Source of the DNA: Carposina sasakii
Lineage: Eukaryota > Arthropoda > Insecta > Lepidoptera > Carposinidae
Length of the DNA: 64,000 nucleotides
NCBI GenBank assembly: GCA_014607495.2
Contig: CP053157.1
Location: 1,178,001-1,242,000, forward strand
Direction: 5' to 3'
The stretch's first letter is position 1; every line of letters begins with the position of its first letter. This document shows, piece after piece, positions 1 through 12,000 of this stretch. The notes below the pieces were generated by a model. That model was not told the origin of the DNA. It saw only the letters and a program-made list of their open reading frames with translations, and did not search any database. Position numbers and translations under genes: made by a program.

Positions 1-2173
1 ACGTGCGATTTCGGAATTTGCTCCATGCTCTTTCTAAATTTTGAACAACTTGTATCGTTGGCATTATTTCTTGTGTGGTTTTTGTAAGATTCTTATAAAG
101 TAAATAGTACTTATCGATATTATCATCAGCAATACCGGTTTCGAGTATTCCATCCATCTTGCTTGCAGTGAGATAGCGTTATGCGTTAGTCTATTTCTGC
201 CACGCTCCACTACGCAACTAGTCAACAAGCCGTGAAAAGCCACGTCGGTCGTGCTATTTTAATAGAGCTAGTAGATAGGGACGATACGGCGACGACTACT
301 GGCCTAGATTTCATCATCGAAATAGATCCCCGTTTTGGTCTACCAAGCCTAGAACTAACCCCCCCAGCTTGCCAATAAAACCAAGTTTTAAATAGTCAAT
401 TAATTTTATTAAGTATGTACATACCGACTCTGTTATTTACCGATATTCGATACTTGGAAATGCGCCAACTTTTCTATATTTCGCGGAAAACTAGTAAAAA
501 AGCTCGCTCGGAAAATCCTAGAGGTGCAATTTGGTCATCCGACGTCGGATAAACCCTTTTCTTCAGCGCGCGTGATACTAGCATCGCATGGGCTCGAGGA
601 GGTGTCTCGTATTGCGACGGCTCAGCTGGCGCTAGGTGCGAGCGAGACGGACTTATGGCTGGAATGCGGGCGGTAGAGTGCGACGGCGCGGTGAAGGTCA
701 ACTGATAGACGATACAGAGTAAACATGTAGGCGCGTTCCAAGAGTTCCAACCAGACATAACATTAACGAATAAATTTCTAATACAATGGTGCTCTTACAG
801 TTATGTCGGAATATTTTGGTTTGTTAGCTATAATTTGGTTTTATAGCTAATTATGATTTATTGTAGCCTATGAGGTCTTACTAATTAAAATACATACAAA
901 GTAATAATTTAAATGTACGATTGATGAAATATCTTCTACTTAATAATAATTTTAATGTAGATATATTTTTTATTTTATTTATACATTCACTTACAATGTT
1001 CTTGCAAAACGATTCTAATATAAAGCATGATAATAAAGTTAGGTATTAATATTAATTAAAATAACATCAAGTACCTACTTACCTTTAAAGTTTAATTTGA
1101 ACTTGACATTATGCAGAATGGCTGTAACTTTTTTACGTTATCTAATATATTATTGTATATTTACAATATGTTTTTTCTAATATCCGTAAATAATAAAAAA
1201 GCGAAGGCCGATATAAATCACAAACACCTAATAGTAGTCTCTATCAGGAACTTGTTATATGTTCTGACATTACTCTGTATTGGACAGAAACAGCGCCCTG
1301 TGCTAGAGCGAGACAAACATACCAGCACGTGCTTCCTTTCATAATCCTCTTTTTGCCTCTTCGCGTCGCTGCCGCTCCGATATTATATTGCGACCAAAAC
1401 TACTTGAACCTTGCCAGTGGCGCTACTGTCAACGTTTTAAACTATTTTGCTTGCTAGAACACTGGTTTTAAATTATCTTTTGGTTCATGAAGTTTTGGTC
1501 GTGTCGTATATTGTGGGAATTTGTTTCGTGAGAAATAAGCGCTTTGGTTTGTTTTGGTTGTTTTCGTTATAATTTTTTATTTTATTTTATGCAAATTAAA
1601 AACAACTTTTGAACGTGGAAATTAGTGTGAATGATTTTTATGTTAATTGCTTTTGAATTTGATTTTACACGTTGACTTGAGGTAATGTTAATATTTGGTT
1701 TGTGGAAAATAATTAATAACAGATTTATTAAATTTTAATTACATAGGCAGTTAGTCATAATTTTGTTAAACTAATATACCTACCTAGTTACTAAAATATT
1801 ATATCAAATATCATAATACCTACATATACCAGAATATACCTACATAATAGACACGACTGTGTTTTCTAAATAGGGTAGCTGGTAACATGTCATATTATTA
1901 TGTGATTTCGAGTCTAAAATCTTGTAGATAGATTACATATTACTAGGTCTAAAAGAACAGACCCTTAAGTACTACCTATCTATTACTGCTCCTTTTTTCT
2001 ACACCTAGTTATATGTATAAAATTATTTTCATGTAAAAAAAAAAACTCTTGTAAACCTTCATAAAAATATCGAAATTCGGATAACATAAACCACTCACGC
2101 TATCTTGAAGGTAGGTATGTCCTGCGCTCAATAGTGTTGAACCTACCTATCACATTTATCGGAAGTGACCAGC

Positions 2174-2444
2174 ACCGGTATGATGAATTTGGTGACAGCG
2201 AGATATCTCACTTTTAAACGTCAAATCAACAGAGCTAAGTAATAACTAGACAAGGCAAGTGTTTCTACTTGGTGCGTAAAAAGGGATTGCAAACCACTTC
2301 TATCAGACCTAGTTCATTTAGTCCTGGCTCGAGAACGAGTGTCTATTCTAATTCTTAAGTCTATTTTTTACATGCAAAGTACATACACTTACTTTATCTA
2401 GTTATTAATAGCTCTGTGAAAGTGAGAATCTCGCTCTCACCAAA
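2174..2444. mobile_element. MITE family A, copy 1 (long terminal inverted repeats)
   Basis: The left end ACCGGTATGATGAATTTGGT and the right end CTCGCTCTCACCAAA are inverted copies of each other. The interior (GGCAAGTGTTTCTACTTGGT, TAAGTCTATTTTTTACATGC) is shared with the copies at 3901 and 10576. The right repeat has a short internal deletion. Confidence 0.75.
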
Positions 2445-3309
2445 CGCGTGCAATGATGTTCTTAGTCGATTGTTTTTCTCAAGCTAACACATTAGGTATG
2501 AATATACCTATCTATTTCATAGGTAGGAAAAGGATTCGCGTCAGACAGGTCGTCGGCTATAAAGAAAATATTTCACGCAAACTACAGAGCTTATTGATAT
2601 TTATTTGTTAATAACAATCGGTCTGTCGATAATATTGATCCGGATCGAAATACGGATATTTGGTTTTATGATCCGCGAATGCGGATACGGATTCGGATAT
2701 TAACTTTTTTTAAGGTATCGACGCGGCGGAAAATATTGCCAATCGACCTTTGGAAAGAGACAATCCACCACTAAACACGAGAAATGTTTGAAAGGTGACA
2801 AATGCGATTTTAAGAAATAAAAATTATCTGATTGGAATTTAACAGTCTTTCTTTGTTACCTATTCATCTACACATATAAAATTTAATCTATGAATTGAAA
2901 GTTAATAAGGTAAAAGATCCGTAGAAGATCTCCCAAAAAAAAAACGAATTCGGATCTTTCTTCTCCCTCGAATATCCGCGGATACGGATCATCACTAATC
3001 TACATTACCTAGGTAGGCACTTTGTCGATAAATATGTGACAAACAGAGTTGATATTTAGTGACAGATGACAAAAATATAATGCTCGCACATTTCTTTACT
3101 AAAAATTGGCGTGCACTATTGGCATAGAGGAATAAGATTCTATTGGGTAGGTTTCATCCTATACCGAAGAACGTTCCTTATCTATATATTTTTATATAGG
3201 TAACTTAGTAATCCCAGTTTAGTTGATAGACTATCAAAAATAATCTATTAATTACTAGCGGCCACCCACGGCTTCGCCCGCGTGAGATTGCATTACCTAC
3301 TCCCGTGCG

Positions 3310-3500
3310 AAGTCGGATCACGTGAAAGCAATAGCAAAGCCGAAGCAAAGCGATAGCGAAAATTGTACAATATTCGCCTCGAAATGTCAAAGTTCCTTTG
3401 AAATTTCATTTTACGCAATACGAATTAGACAAGCAGTCAGCGATTTTTGTACAATTTTCGCTATCGCTTTGCTTTTGCTAGTTAGGTAATCAGTGGGCGA
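3310..3500. mobile_element. MITE family B, copy 1
   Basis: GCAAAGCGATAGCGAAAATT appears at the left and its complement AATTTTCGCTATCGCTTTGC at the right, flanking about 90 bases. The same element is present in reverse at 61710-61885. Confidence 0.7.
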
Positions 3501-3900
3501 TCCCTAGTTATACATTATAAATTGCTATCTACCGATAAGTTTGTAAGCAAACCTAAAAATCAACGTTTCGGAATTGTGATCATCACTACCTATCCTATTT
3601 AAAAAAAAACCGCATCAAAATCCGTGCCCTAGTTTGAAAGATCTAAGCATACCTACATATACATAGGGACAGACAGCAGAAAGCGACTTTGTTTTATAAT
3701 ATGTAGTGATTCGGTTGAGCAATCATTCTACTCTACTTAGGTATCTATAGGTAACTACTCCGGTAAAATGGCGAAGGTAGGTAACCTATATATTGTTAGG
3801 TACATTAGGTATACAAGGCTTCGTTATTTTAAAGATTAGTTAGTTTATCTTAAGTCTGTAGTGTGCACAGGATTCTTGTATGGTGGAATTTAATTTGATA

Positions 3901-4184
3901 ACTTGGTGAGAGCGAGGAGTCTCACTTTTAAACGTCACACTCACAGAGTTAAATAATAACTAGACAAGGCAAGTGTTTCTACATGGTGTGTAAAAAGGGA
4001 ATGCAAACCGCTTCTATCAGCCCCAATTCACTCAGTCCTGCCTCGAGAACGAGTGTCTATTCTAATTCTTAAGTCTATTTTTTACATGCAAAGTACAGAC
4101 ACTTAGTTTGTCCAGTTATTACTTAGCTCTGTGCATTTGACGTTTAAAAGTGAGACATCTCGCTCTCACCAAATTCATCATACT
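3901..4184. mobile_element. MITE family A, copy 2
   Basis: The left repeat is TTGGTGAGAGCGAGGAGTCT and the right one AGACATCTCGCTCTCACCAA followed by ATTCATCATAC. The interior matches copy 1 in the same orientation. Confidence 0.78.
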
Positions 4185-4559
4185 GTAGTTATAGTGATGA
4201 ACTCTCATTGATAATTAGAACATAAATGGTAGTGGCATGTGATTTTTTTTTCTTTCCGACAAGGCATTATGCTACTTGCTTTTCATTAGGTTTTAAATTA
4301 GTGATCATCACTAGGAACTGTGTACCTACCTAAATCCCGAAGCCAAGTAGGTAACATTTGGCTCGATTCCGGCAGTAATCTTAGCCTAGGTGCCCAGGTC
4401 TATCTCTCTCCGTTCTTAACACAAACGGCTGAGAGAGAAAAGGACAGGTAAGACTAAATTTGCGTTTAGGTTTAAGTGTGACTGCCGGAATCGGCCATGT
4501 TGTTTCTCATCCAAGTTCAACATGTGACTTTTCCTAACATCTAACTTAACCGTAGCCTG

Positions 4560-4680
4560 CATACACATGGCGGTGTTCCCAAAGATGGGGTAGCTAGAAC
4601 TGCAGGATCGTAAATAAGATCCTGCGGCCACGTTTAGCACAGCAGTCAGCAGGTCACATGCTAAAGATCAGTGACGAGTT
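4560..4680. repeat. Dispersed family C, copy
   Basis: It contains GGGGTAGCTAGAACTGCAGG, CTGCGGCCACGTTTAGCACA and GACGAGTTGCTAG in the order seen in the other copies (11140-11260, 34230-34430, 55680-55770, 57340-57550; reversed at 31905-32000 and 40670-40765; weak at 20450-20600 and 29095-29170). Confidence 0.55.
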
Positions 4681-4694
4681 GCTAGTAGTCTTGT

Positions 4695-5115
4695 GTAGTT
4701 CGCGAACGAACTAGGTCAAAAGAGCGCTCCTACAGGTGAACTACGCGAACTAGTTCCTTCAATCCCCATTTCGTAGTTCGTTAGTTCGTGGCGAATGAAC
4801 GAGATTGTCGTCGACTGAACTAAGATCGTCACGCACGGGACAGCTAAACTTATAAAAGGCGAAAAATATAAAAGTAAAGGGTTATTTTATTACATCAATA
4901 TTTTTAAGTCTTTAGAGGGTAAAATCATTCCATAAATATTGTAGCATTGTACAGGAACCGTATTAAAACGAGCGAACGATGTGATCGGATCGGTCTAGTT
5001 CAAGCTAGGAACTGATGAACTAACGAACTAGAAGAACGACCTAGTTCGTTTAGGAGCGGCGAACTAAACTGAGCGCTCCCTGTTGCGAACTAGACTAGTT
5101 AGACTAGTTGATAGC
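4695..5115. repeat. CTAGTTCG-rich inverted-repeat element
   Basis: Left arm: TAGTTCGCGAACGAACTAGG and AGAGCGCTCC. Right arm: GACCTAGTTCGTTTAGGAGC and TGAGCGCTCCCTGTTGCGAA. The arms are partly inverted copies with several internal GAACTA/TAGTTC repeats. It is probably a decayed MITE-like element. Confidence 0.5.
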
Positions 5116-5850
5116 CCATCGTCTCAGAGAGAAGAGAACGCTCACAGCTCTATATTGATATAGGATATCTGACAGCTGACAGCGCCTGTCATGCAGACTT
5201 GGTAGTTCATGGTAGATTATTCTGATCTGTCATGTTACTACACTGACTGCACCGTTGTAATTTGTAAAGCTTAAGTTCCTAACTGGCATAGCGGTGCCGT
5301 CATATCGCGGCCGTACCGTACGCGAAATCACGCCTTTAAAGTGATGATATGGGAAATGTTCGTTCTAGGCCGCTTCATACCTACGTGCATAGCATAGGTA
5401 CTTAGGTACATAGGAATAGCAAGCGAGTAGCTTTACTGTCTATTTGCACTGAAATGCATTGTGTAGGTATGTTGTTTATTCATTGTATTACATACATACA
5501 TATAATCACGCCTTAATCCTTTACGGGGTAGGCAGAGCACCAAGGGACGATAGAACCACATGGTGCCACTTCTGACCAATTTTGAGGATATAGTTGAGAT
5601 GTACAAGTTCGGTTAGTAGTGACAGGTGGTCAGCCCATCGCCTACAAAACACCAAGACCCTCTTGTCCCTCTACTGACTTGTACAGTATGCCCGGGAAGA
5701 GAAGCAGCTGTAGTATTATACTTTTTTTTTTCACTCCCAGAGCAGCATAGAAGAAAATTGTATTGTCTATTAATTTCCTTAGTTTATAGTGTTTATACCA
5801 TTGATTTGTAATCTAATATGACGTAATGCTAACAATGTCCCGCGTTGCAG

Positions 5851-6006
5851 GCACCGCATCATTCTGTTGTCATGCCACAGACGCTGCGCAGGCGGCCATG
5901 ACGATGGGCGTGGCCAACGTGCTGTGCGACGATCGCTCCGCCCCCCTAGCCTGGACGGCGCCGCCCCCTCCCGCGGCCTCCGCGCCCCTCTGGCAGTACC
6001 CCACCG
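5851..6006 (+). CDS. wge: wge coding exon a (first one visible)
   Basis: The exon is bounded by an acceptor (GTTGCAG) and a donor (GTAAGA). It encodes about 52 residues ending in a proline/alanine-rich piece ([16 protein letters not shown]). It starts at codon position 2 and ends with one base, and the leftover G joins CA of the exon at 15375 to give an Ala codon. It is much more GC-rich than its flanks. The frame is open through the acceptor, so this is probably internal, although an ATG at 5898 could serve as a start in a short isoform. Confidence 0.75.
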
Positions 6007-9000
6007 GTAAGACACACCTCCTCTAAACTCATGTCGCCCTGGTAGCTGCCCGCCAACACCATTGCGAGACCGCCCGCGCTAACTATCAAGGCATCCCGCC
6101 TATTCGGTAATAGCACCTCTTGACTCATGCGGCGCTGGTAGGCGCATTGCAACTGAATTTGTCGTTCAATGGTCCGTTGTGTCACGGTTATGTGACCGGT
6201 TTGGCCGGTTGTCTGGCGGCTTGCTTCCTGTTTTGTTTTCGCTTTGCCGCCAATGCTTTGGTGTAATTTTAACTATTAATTTAACTAAAATTATATAACG
6301 AAAGTCTCCGGCAAGTCGAATAAAATATTCATTCTCACAGAACGATGAGCACTTTGTGTGATCCGAGTGGAACATCAATAAAAATTAAATGTTACCGAAT
6401 AGGTAGGTGTACTATATTTTTTACTTGAAATAAAATTAAAATTATTCGTAGTGTTGTTCTTTTGTCGATTGGTTACTTGTCGACAATTGCATGTGTATAT
6501 TTGTTATTTAAAATGTTACACTTTGGTACTTCATAGAAATAAATAATCGCGACTTCGTCCACATTGAGTATAAAAGCCACAATAAGGTAAAATTGAATTA
6601 ATGAAGCGGACTCCAATAGAAAGAAAAAGCAGCCTTGAGTCCGTTTCTTGGAATATTTGTATGATGTACCTACCTACAGTTGTATGATGTAACGTACATG
6701 ATTTCGGAACTAAAATGTTTGTATGCGCTTACATAGATAAATAATTTAATAAAATACATTGCAACAGCGCTATCATAGTTCCTTTGAAAACTATTCTGTG
6801 AAACGCACTCTAACTTTGACATATAGGTGACTTTTTGCCAGTGATGATTTGCCAGTGGTGGTAGTCGGTAGAGTCAATTTCATATAATAACTCCTATGCC
6901 TGATTTCGGAACTAACATTTTTTGTATGCAGTGGCACAGATAATGTAGTCCTACACATAGTAACTAGCGCCATCACTTAAAGGAACTATTTGGTAAAACG
7001 CACTCTAGGATGATGGTTGTGCGAAGGTTTTTAGTACCGTTGAACCTTGACTTGAGAATGACATCAATTTATGTACGTGTAGATTTATATTTATTTTAGG
7101 TAGGTATCATAACGGTCTCCCATCTGTTTCGGCTAATTAACAGACTCTTAATAACATTTTATACTTATATCGTAAACGACACTAGGTTCGACATCACACT
7201 ACAATACGAGTATACCTACTGATTGTATTGACAATTTTTTTAAAATACTACTAGGTACTTAGTAACAGGTACCTTCTATCTAGGTGACCTAAAGGAGCTT
7301 GTTCAGATGTAGGATGATAATCTAATATATAAAATTCTCGTGTCATAGTGTTAGTTAGGTACCATACTCCTCCGAAACGGCTCGACCGATTCTTATGAAA
7401 TTTTATATGCATATTCAGTAGGTCGGTTTTTCATACTCCTTCTACGCAATCGACATCTACCCGAGCGGAGCCGCGGGCAACAGCTAGTATGATGTAAAAA
7501 GAACGAATAAGAATGTTTGCAAAGTCATTTACATAGTTAGTTAGATGGATTTAAGTAGATATTTGCCTAAATACTCATACCTGTGCTGCTGTAATTATCT
7601 TGATGTCCGTTAGACACGGAAAAAACGGAATGATAGCTATATGATAGCGAATATGCTACGAATTCGTAGGTATACTAATCTGGCCTATTATGACTTGAAT
7701 AGGTGGATATCATCTTCGATCTATAGGTAGAATGTTTTGTCCTATCCAGCCTAAACCGCTGAGCACCCTTCTGACCCATGACACTACCAGACCACGCTAC
7801 CGGTAGTGTCGCGGAGAATTTTTCGCATAGAGACCTGACATTTAAAGGGTGTGTTCCTTGTATAATGCTCCGGCTACAATGTCGCGACAAGATTCGTGTT
7901 GCGTTGTCGCGATAAGACTTCGTGTTCGACTTTACGACCAAGCGCTTGGCCACATTATAAAAACTTCGCGTTGTCGCGACAACCTCGAACCGTAGAGGTG
8001 AGGCATAAATATTGGAATAGGTATGTGGATTAGGTATTTTTCAATACTAGTCGGTACCCAATACAACGTATCGTGTATTAGGTATCGCATAAAATATCAT
8101 CTCATGAAGAGAAATCAACCGTAAGGCTTAGACTATAAGTTTCAATTTTATTACTTAACAAAAATACATACTATACTCGTATCATTAGAATACGAAGGTA
8201 AATTTCGCCACCTCTTACAAATTTATAAAAGATCAGATAGCAAATCGGACGAACTCGAAATTCCTGGTTCGAATCCGGGTTCAGACCGACTTTTTTCCTT
8301 TTTTTTTACAAAATAAAATACTTTACCGAAAACCGATACTAAATATTCAGTGAATAAATATTCTACTATAATTTATCTAATACGTAATGGATTTCTAGTA
8401 ATGGAACGGCCATATTGCATAAATATTAGGAATAGGTATTAGTTTTTTAAATATTAGTATTAGGTGGAACAGGTACGATTTTTACCTAATCCGACCCATC
8501 TCTACTTAAGCGCGCAAAGTGTGGCCACCTACACAAACTTTGTCGCGATAAAACCCTTTGATGTGCGGCAATTTACCGACATTGGCGCGAAGTACATTTT
8601 GTGTCGCGATGATGATTCGCGACAGGACGAATTTCGCGTATTCGCGACAATGTGGCCGGAGCATAACGAAGGCATGTGATAAGGATTTCCCGAAATTTCC
8701 ATGGTAAAAACGGGAATCCTAAAGTTTAAACTAAAGTCATGGGCCTCCGCTAGTAACTCTTAATAATCCTGAATCCCTGGTTCCAAGCCACTCTCTTGCT
8801 ACTCGATCAGTTTGTGGCATCTAAGCCGTAAGAATAAGCTTCAAAGTCGTTTTTTTTGTCGTGTCCGCCCGCGAAACCGGATCCCGTTTATTACCGGTTC
8901 GGCTCCTTTCATCGGTCGTTTCGTTTTTTTTATTTATTCCATTTTTATCCCAGGCCTTATTCATTCATTATTTATCCCAAATGAACATAATGAAATGCTC

Positions 9001-12000
9001 GCGACGGATTTAATTACCTTATAGTGTTGTGTTTCGCACGGATTTCGACTTTTTAAATGAATCGGGCGATGTCATTCATTCTTTCCGACTGATTATTGGC
9101 GAAATTGAATTTCTACAGCTTATCACTGTTTTTGTTAGTCATCTTTATTGATTCATTGTGTAGTTCCCTCGGTAATTGGGTGGTAGGTAAGTTTATAGCG
9201 TTTTAATTGGATACAAAATGCAGTCGAGCTAATGATTTGCGGCGAATCTGCGCGTTGGTGCTTCTCGGAAACATTTATGTGCAGTGTTCTTTGGTTTCAA
9301 GGTTTTCTCTACGTGGATGAAGGTCTTCAAGTTTCCACTCTTTGAGAAGGCAGGTTATTTTTAATTCTAATAACATTTTACAGACCTTAATTAGAAAATT
9401 CGTAGTAGGTACCTAGGTACTAATGAGCATTACCTAGGTAAGTCTGCATTTTAAAACTAGCTTGTGATCGTTGTCTTTTCTAGGTACCTTCATTCTGAAG
9501 TTTCATAGGTGTACTAAAAAATGCGTCGTTATCTATCTACTGAAGTACTACTTATTACCTAGGTACTTACCTACGTTGTTGGAAAGATATAAGTAAGTGC
9601 ATAGATGAAATCGGACGGCGGCGGCGAGTTACTTTTTATACGAGACCTACTTTTTTGTCTCGTGCTGAGCGATCTTTGCCTTCAGAAGTAGGTAGGTACT
9701 AAGTAATACTTTTTGATCGAAAACGCGAAATACAATAATTTATAACTAACACCGCAGGTGGGTTTTGATAAGTAAATTTTTTCGTAAAAACCGTTATTTA
9801 GAACTCGTAAAACCCATATATTTACTGTACCATGTTGTTTTCTAAGCCATGCATAACTCATTCATATCCACACCATAAATTATCGACAAAAAAAACCAAA
9901 CAAAACAAAAACTCATTTATCGATTAACTGGTGCCAAGCTACAGGCATCCCTAATGAACAGCGCCCCTCCCACTAAACTCCACCTCTTGTAACGTCTCGG
10001 CCAATGACGGAACTTCTTGAGTGTGGGGGCGGGGCTTGATATGCCGCCTTAGCGGTTTAGTGTTGTGAATTAGGCATTTTTAGTGTTCCGAATCGACATT
10101 AAAATGAAAGACCTGTGGAATAAGCACGTTTCTGCGATGCGAAAAAAAAACCGTAATAGCTAATCTTTTTCGCAGATCAGATTCGACTAATTGGATTCGT
10201 TATGGAAATGAGGGAAGTGCGTATAATCAATTATCGTGTAGGTAATCTCTTTTTAATGGCTAAGATAGGTCACTATGGCTATTAACTATCTAGGTAAGTA
10301 TACGTACCTACCTATCATTAGGTAATTTGTTTATAGGCAGTATACTCGTACCTACTTACCTATACCTACTAGAGAAAAAGCTATTAAAATCACACTTTGT
10401 AGGTAGATCAAACCTTCTGTTGTTTTAGTTAATGTAATACTCTCTGTAAAGAATTTAGATATAGGAAGTTAGAATTTACAATAGCCAGCTTATTTTTATA
10501 CCTTTAGCAGATGTCTTCCAGCTCAAACTAAAAGTGGCACAAAATAAAAAAAAAGTGTCAGGAAAACATAAACTAGCACCCGTATGATGAATTTGGTGAG
10601 AGCGAGATGTCTCACTTTTAAACGTCAAATTCACAGAGCTATTAAATTAACTAAGAGATAAACTAAGTGTAGGTATGTACTTTGCATGTAAAAAATAGAC
10701 TTAAGAATTAGAATAGACATAGAATAATCGTTCTCGAGCCAGGACTGAATGAAATTTAGGGCTGATAGAAGTGGTTTGCAATCCCTTTTTACGCACCAAG
10801 TAGAAACACTTGCCTTGTCTAGTTATTATTAGCTCTGTGGATTGTGACGTTTAAAAGTGAGACATCTCGCTCTCACCAAATTCATCATACCGGTGCAGAA
10901 GCTAAACAGCTTGGCACATTTGAGCTTTAGAGATATCATTAGATTCGTTTCAGTTTTAGTCATGAGACACTGTACACTGGTCAAAATTTTTACGCAATCG
11001 GGTTTTTTCTTGAAGTAAATGAGGTTATTTGGCAGTTCGTCGTGATCACCCATTGAAACTTCTACTCACTAATGGAAGTGGCAGGTATTTGTGTGAGTTG
11101 TTGGTACGCTAGTAAAAATATACATGCCTACATATTCGTCTGTGTTTCCGAAATAGGGTAGCCAGAACTGCAGGGTCATAAATGGTATCCCACAGCCACG
11201 TTTTGTATAGCGGCGACAGATTTAAATGAATACAGTGACAAGTTGCTAGCTTATCGCCGCCGAGTTCATCGGTAATGCCCGAGTTCATCGGTCGAACCGA
11301 GATAATGCCCGAGTTCATCGGTCGAACCGAAACGCCTAAAAGCATTTTATTCATGGGGACATTCGGTCCACAAATGGAAAGTGGACCGAATCGCCGAAGA
11401 GTTCTTCTCGGTCCAAAGATTCGGTCCATTTTTTTTTTGTCATGTAGGTACAGTCGAATACAAAAAAAATATATACTTTTTTTAAACTTTCGTTCACCAA
11501 TTATATGAGTTAATTCGTTACAATTACACCCTTAACCATGAGGAAAAATTAGAAAATGTGCCGACAGCGAATGTGTCAGGACTCTAAAACTCAGGACGAT
11601 GCTTAAAAACTATCCAGGACAGCCCAGGACACCCCGAAAAGCAGGACATGTCCTGGGAAAACGGGATGGTTGGCAACCCTATCCTACAGTCGTTTTGGAT
11701 TTTGGGATCACAGTCTTGCGTATGTGATTAACATAAACGTGTTTAAAAAGCATTTGATTAAATTCCGTAGGTTAATTAGTCCTAGATATGTCGTTTCCCA
11801 CTCATTAACCTTACCTACCAGTTAATAAAGTTAACCGTTAGCAAAACCGATAACAATTTCATTATTATGCTAATAAAGGGTATTAAACAGGAATGCTTTA
11901 AATAAAACATGGTTTATGCCCATAGAAAGTAAACATTTCAGTCGGGGCGGAAGCGCATGCGCGGAATATCAACTAAGTGGCGTGGCTTGCGCCGGCGCAC

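Larger units (their letters stand above)
1..5850. other. Noncoding repeat-rich stretch upstream of first wge exon seen
   Basis: No coding exon can be supported here. The longest open frames (for example 474-758 on the minus strand) are low-complexity and have no recognisable domain. The stretch contains two copies of a MITE with long terminal inverted repeats (2174-2444 and 3901-4184), one copy of a second MITE (about 3310-3500), a CTAGTTCG-rich inverted-repeat element (about 4695-5115) and one copy of a dispersed family around 4560-4680. It is probably an upstream intron or the 5' flank of wge. Any 5' UTR exon would not be detectable from sequence alone. Confidence 0.6.

Noticed and set aside
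474..758. 94-residue minus-strand frame in a GC-richer patch
   Set aside because: No domain, no splice partner and no codon signal; the patch could equally be noncoding upstream sequence of wge.
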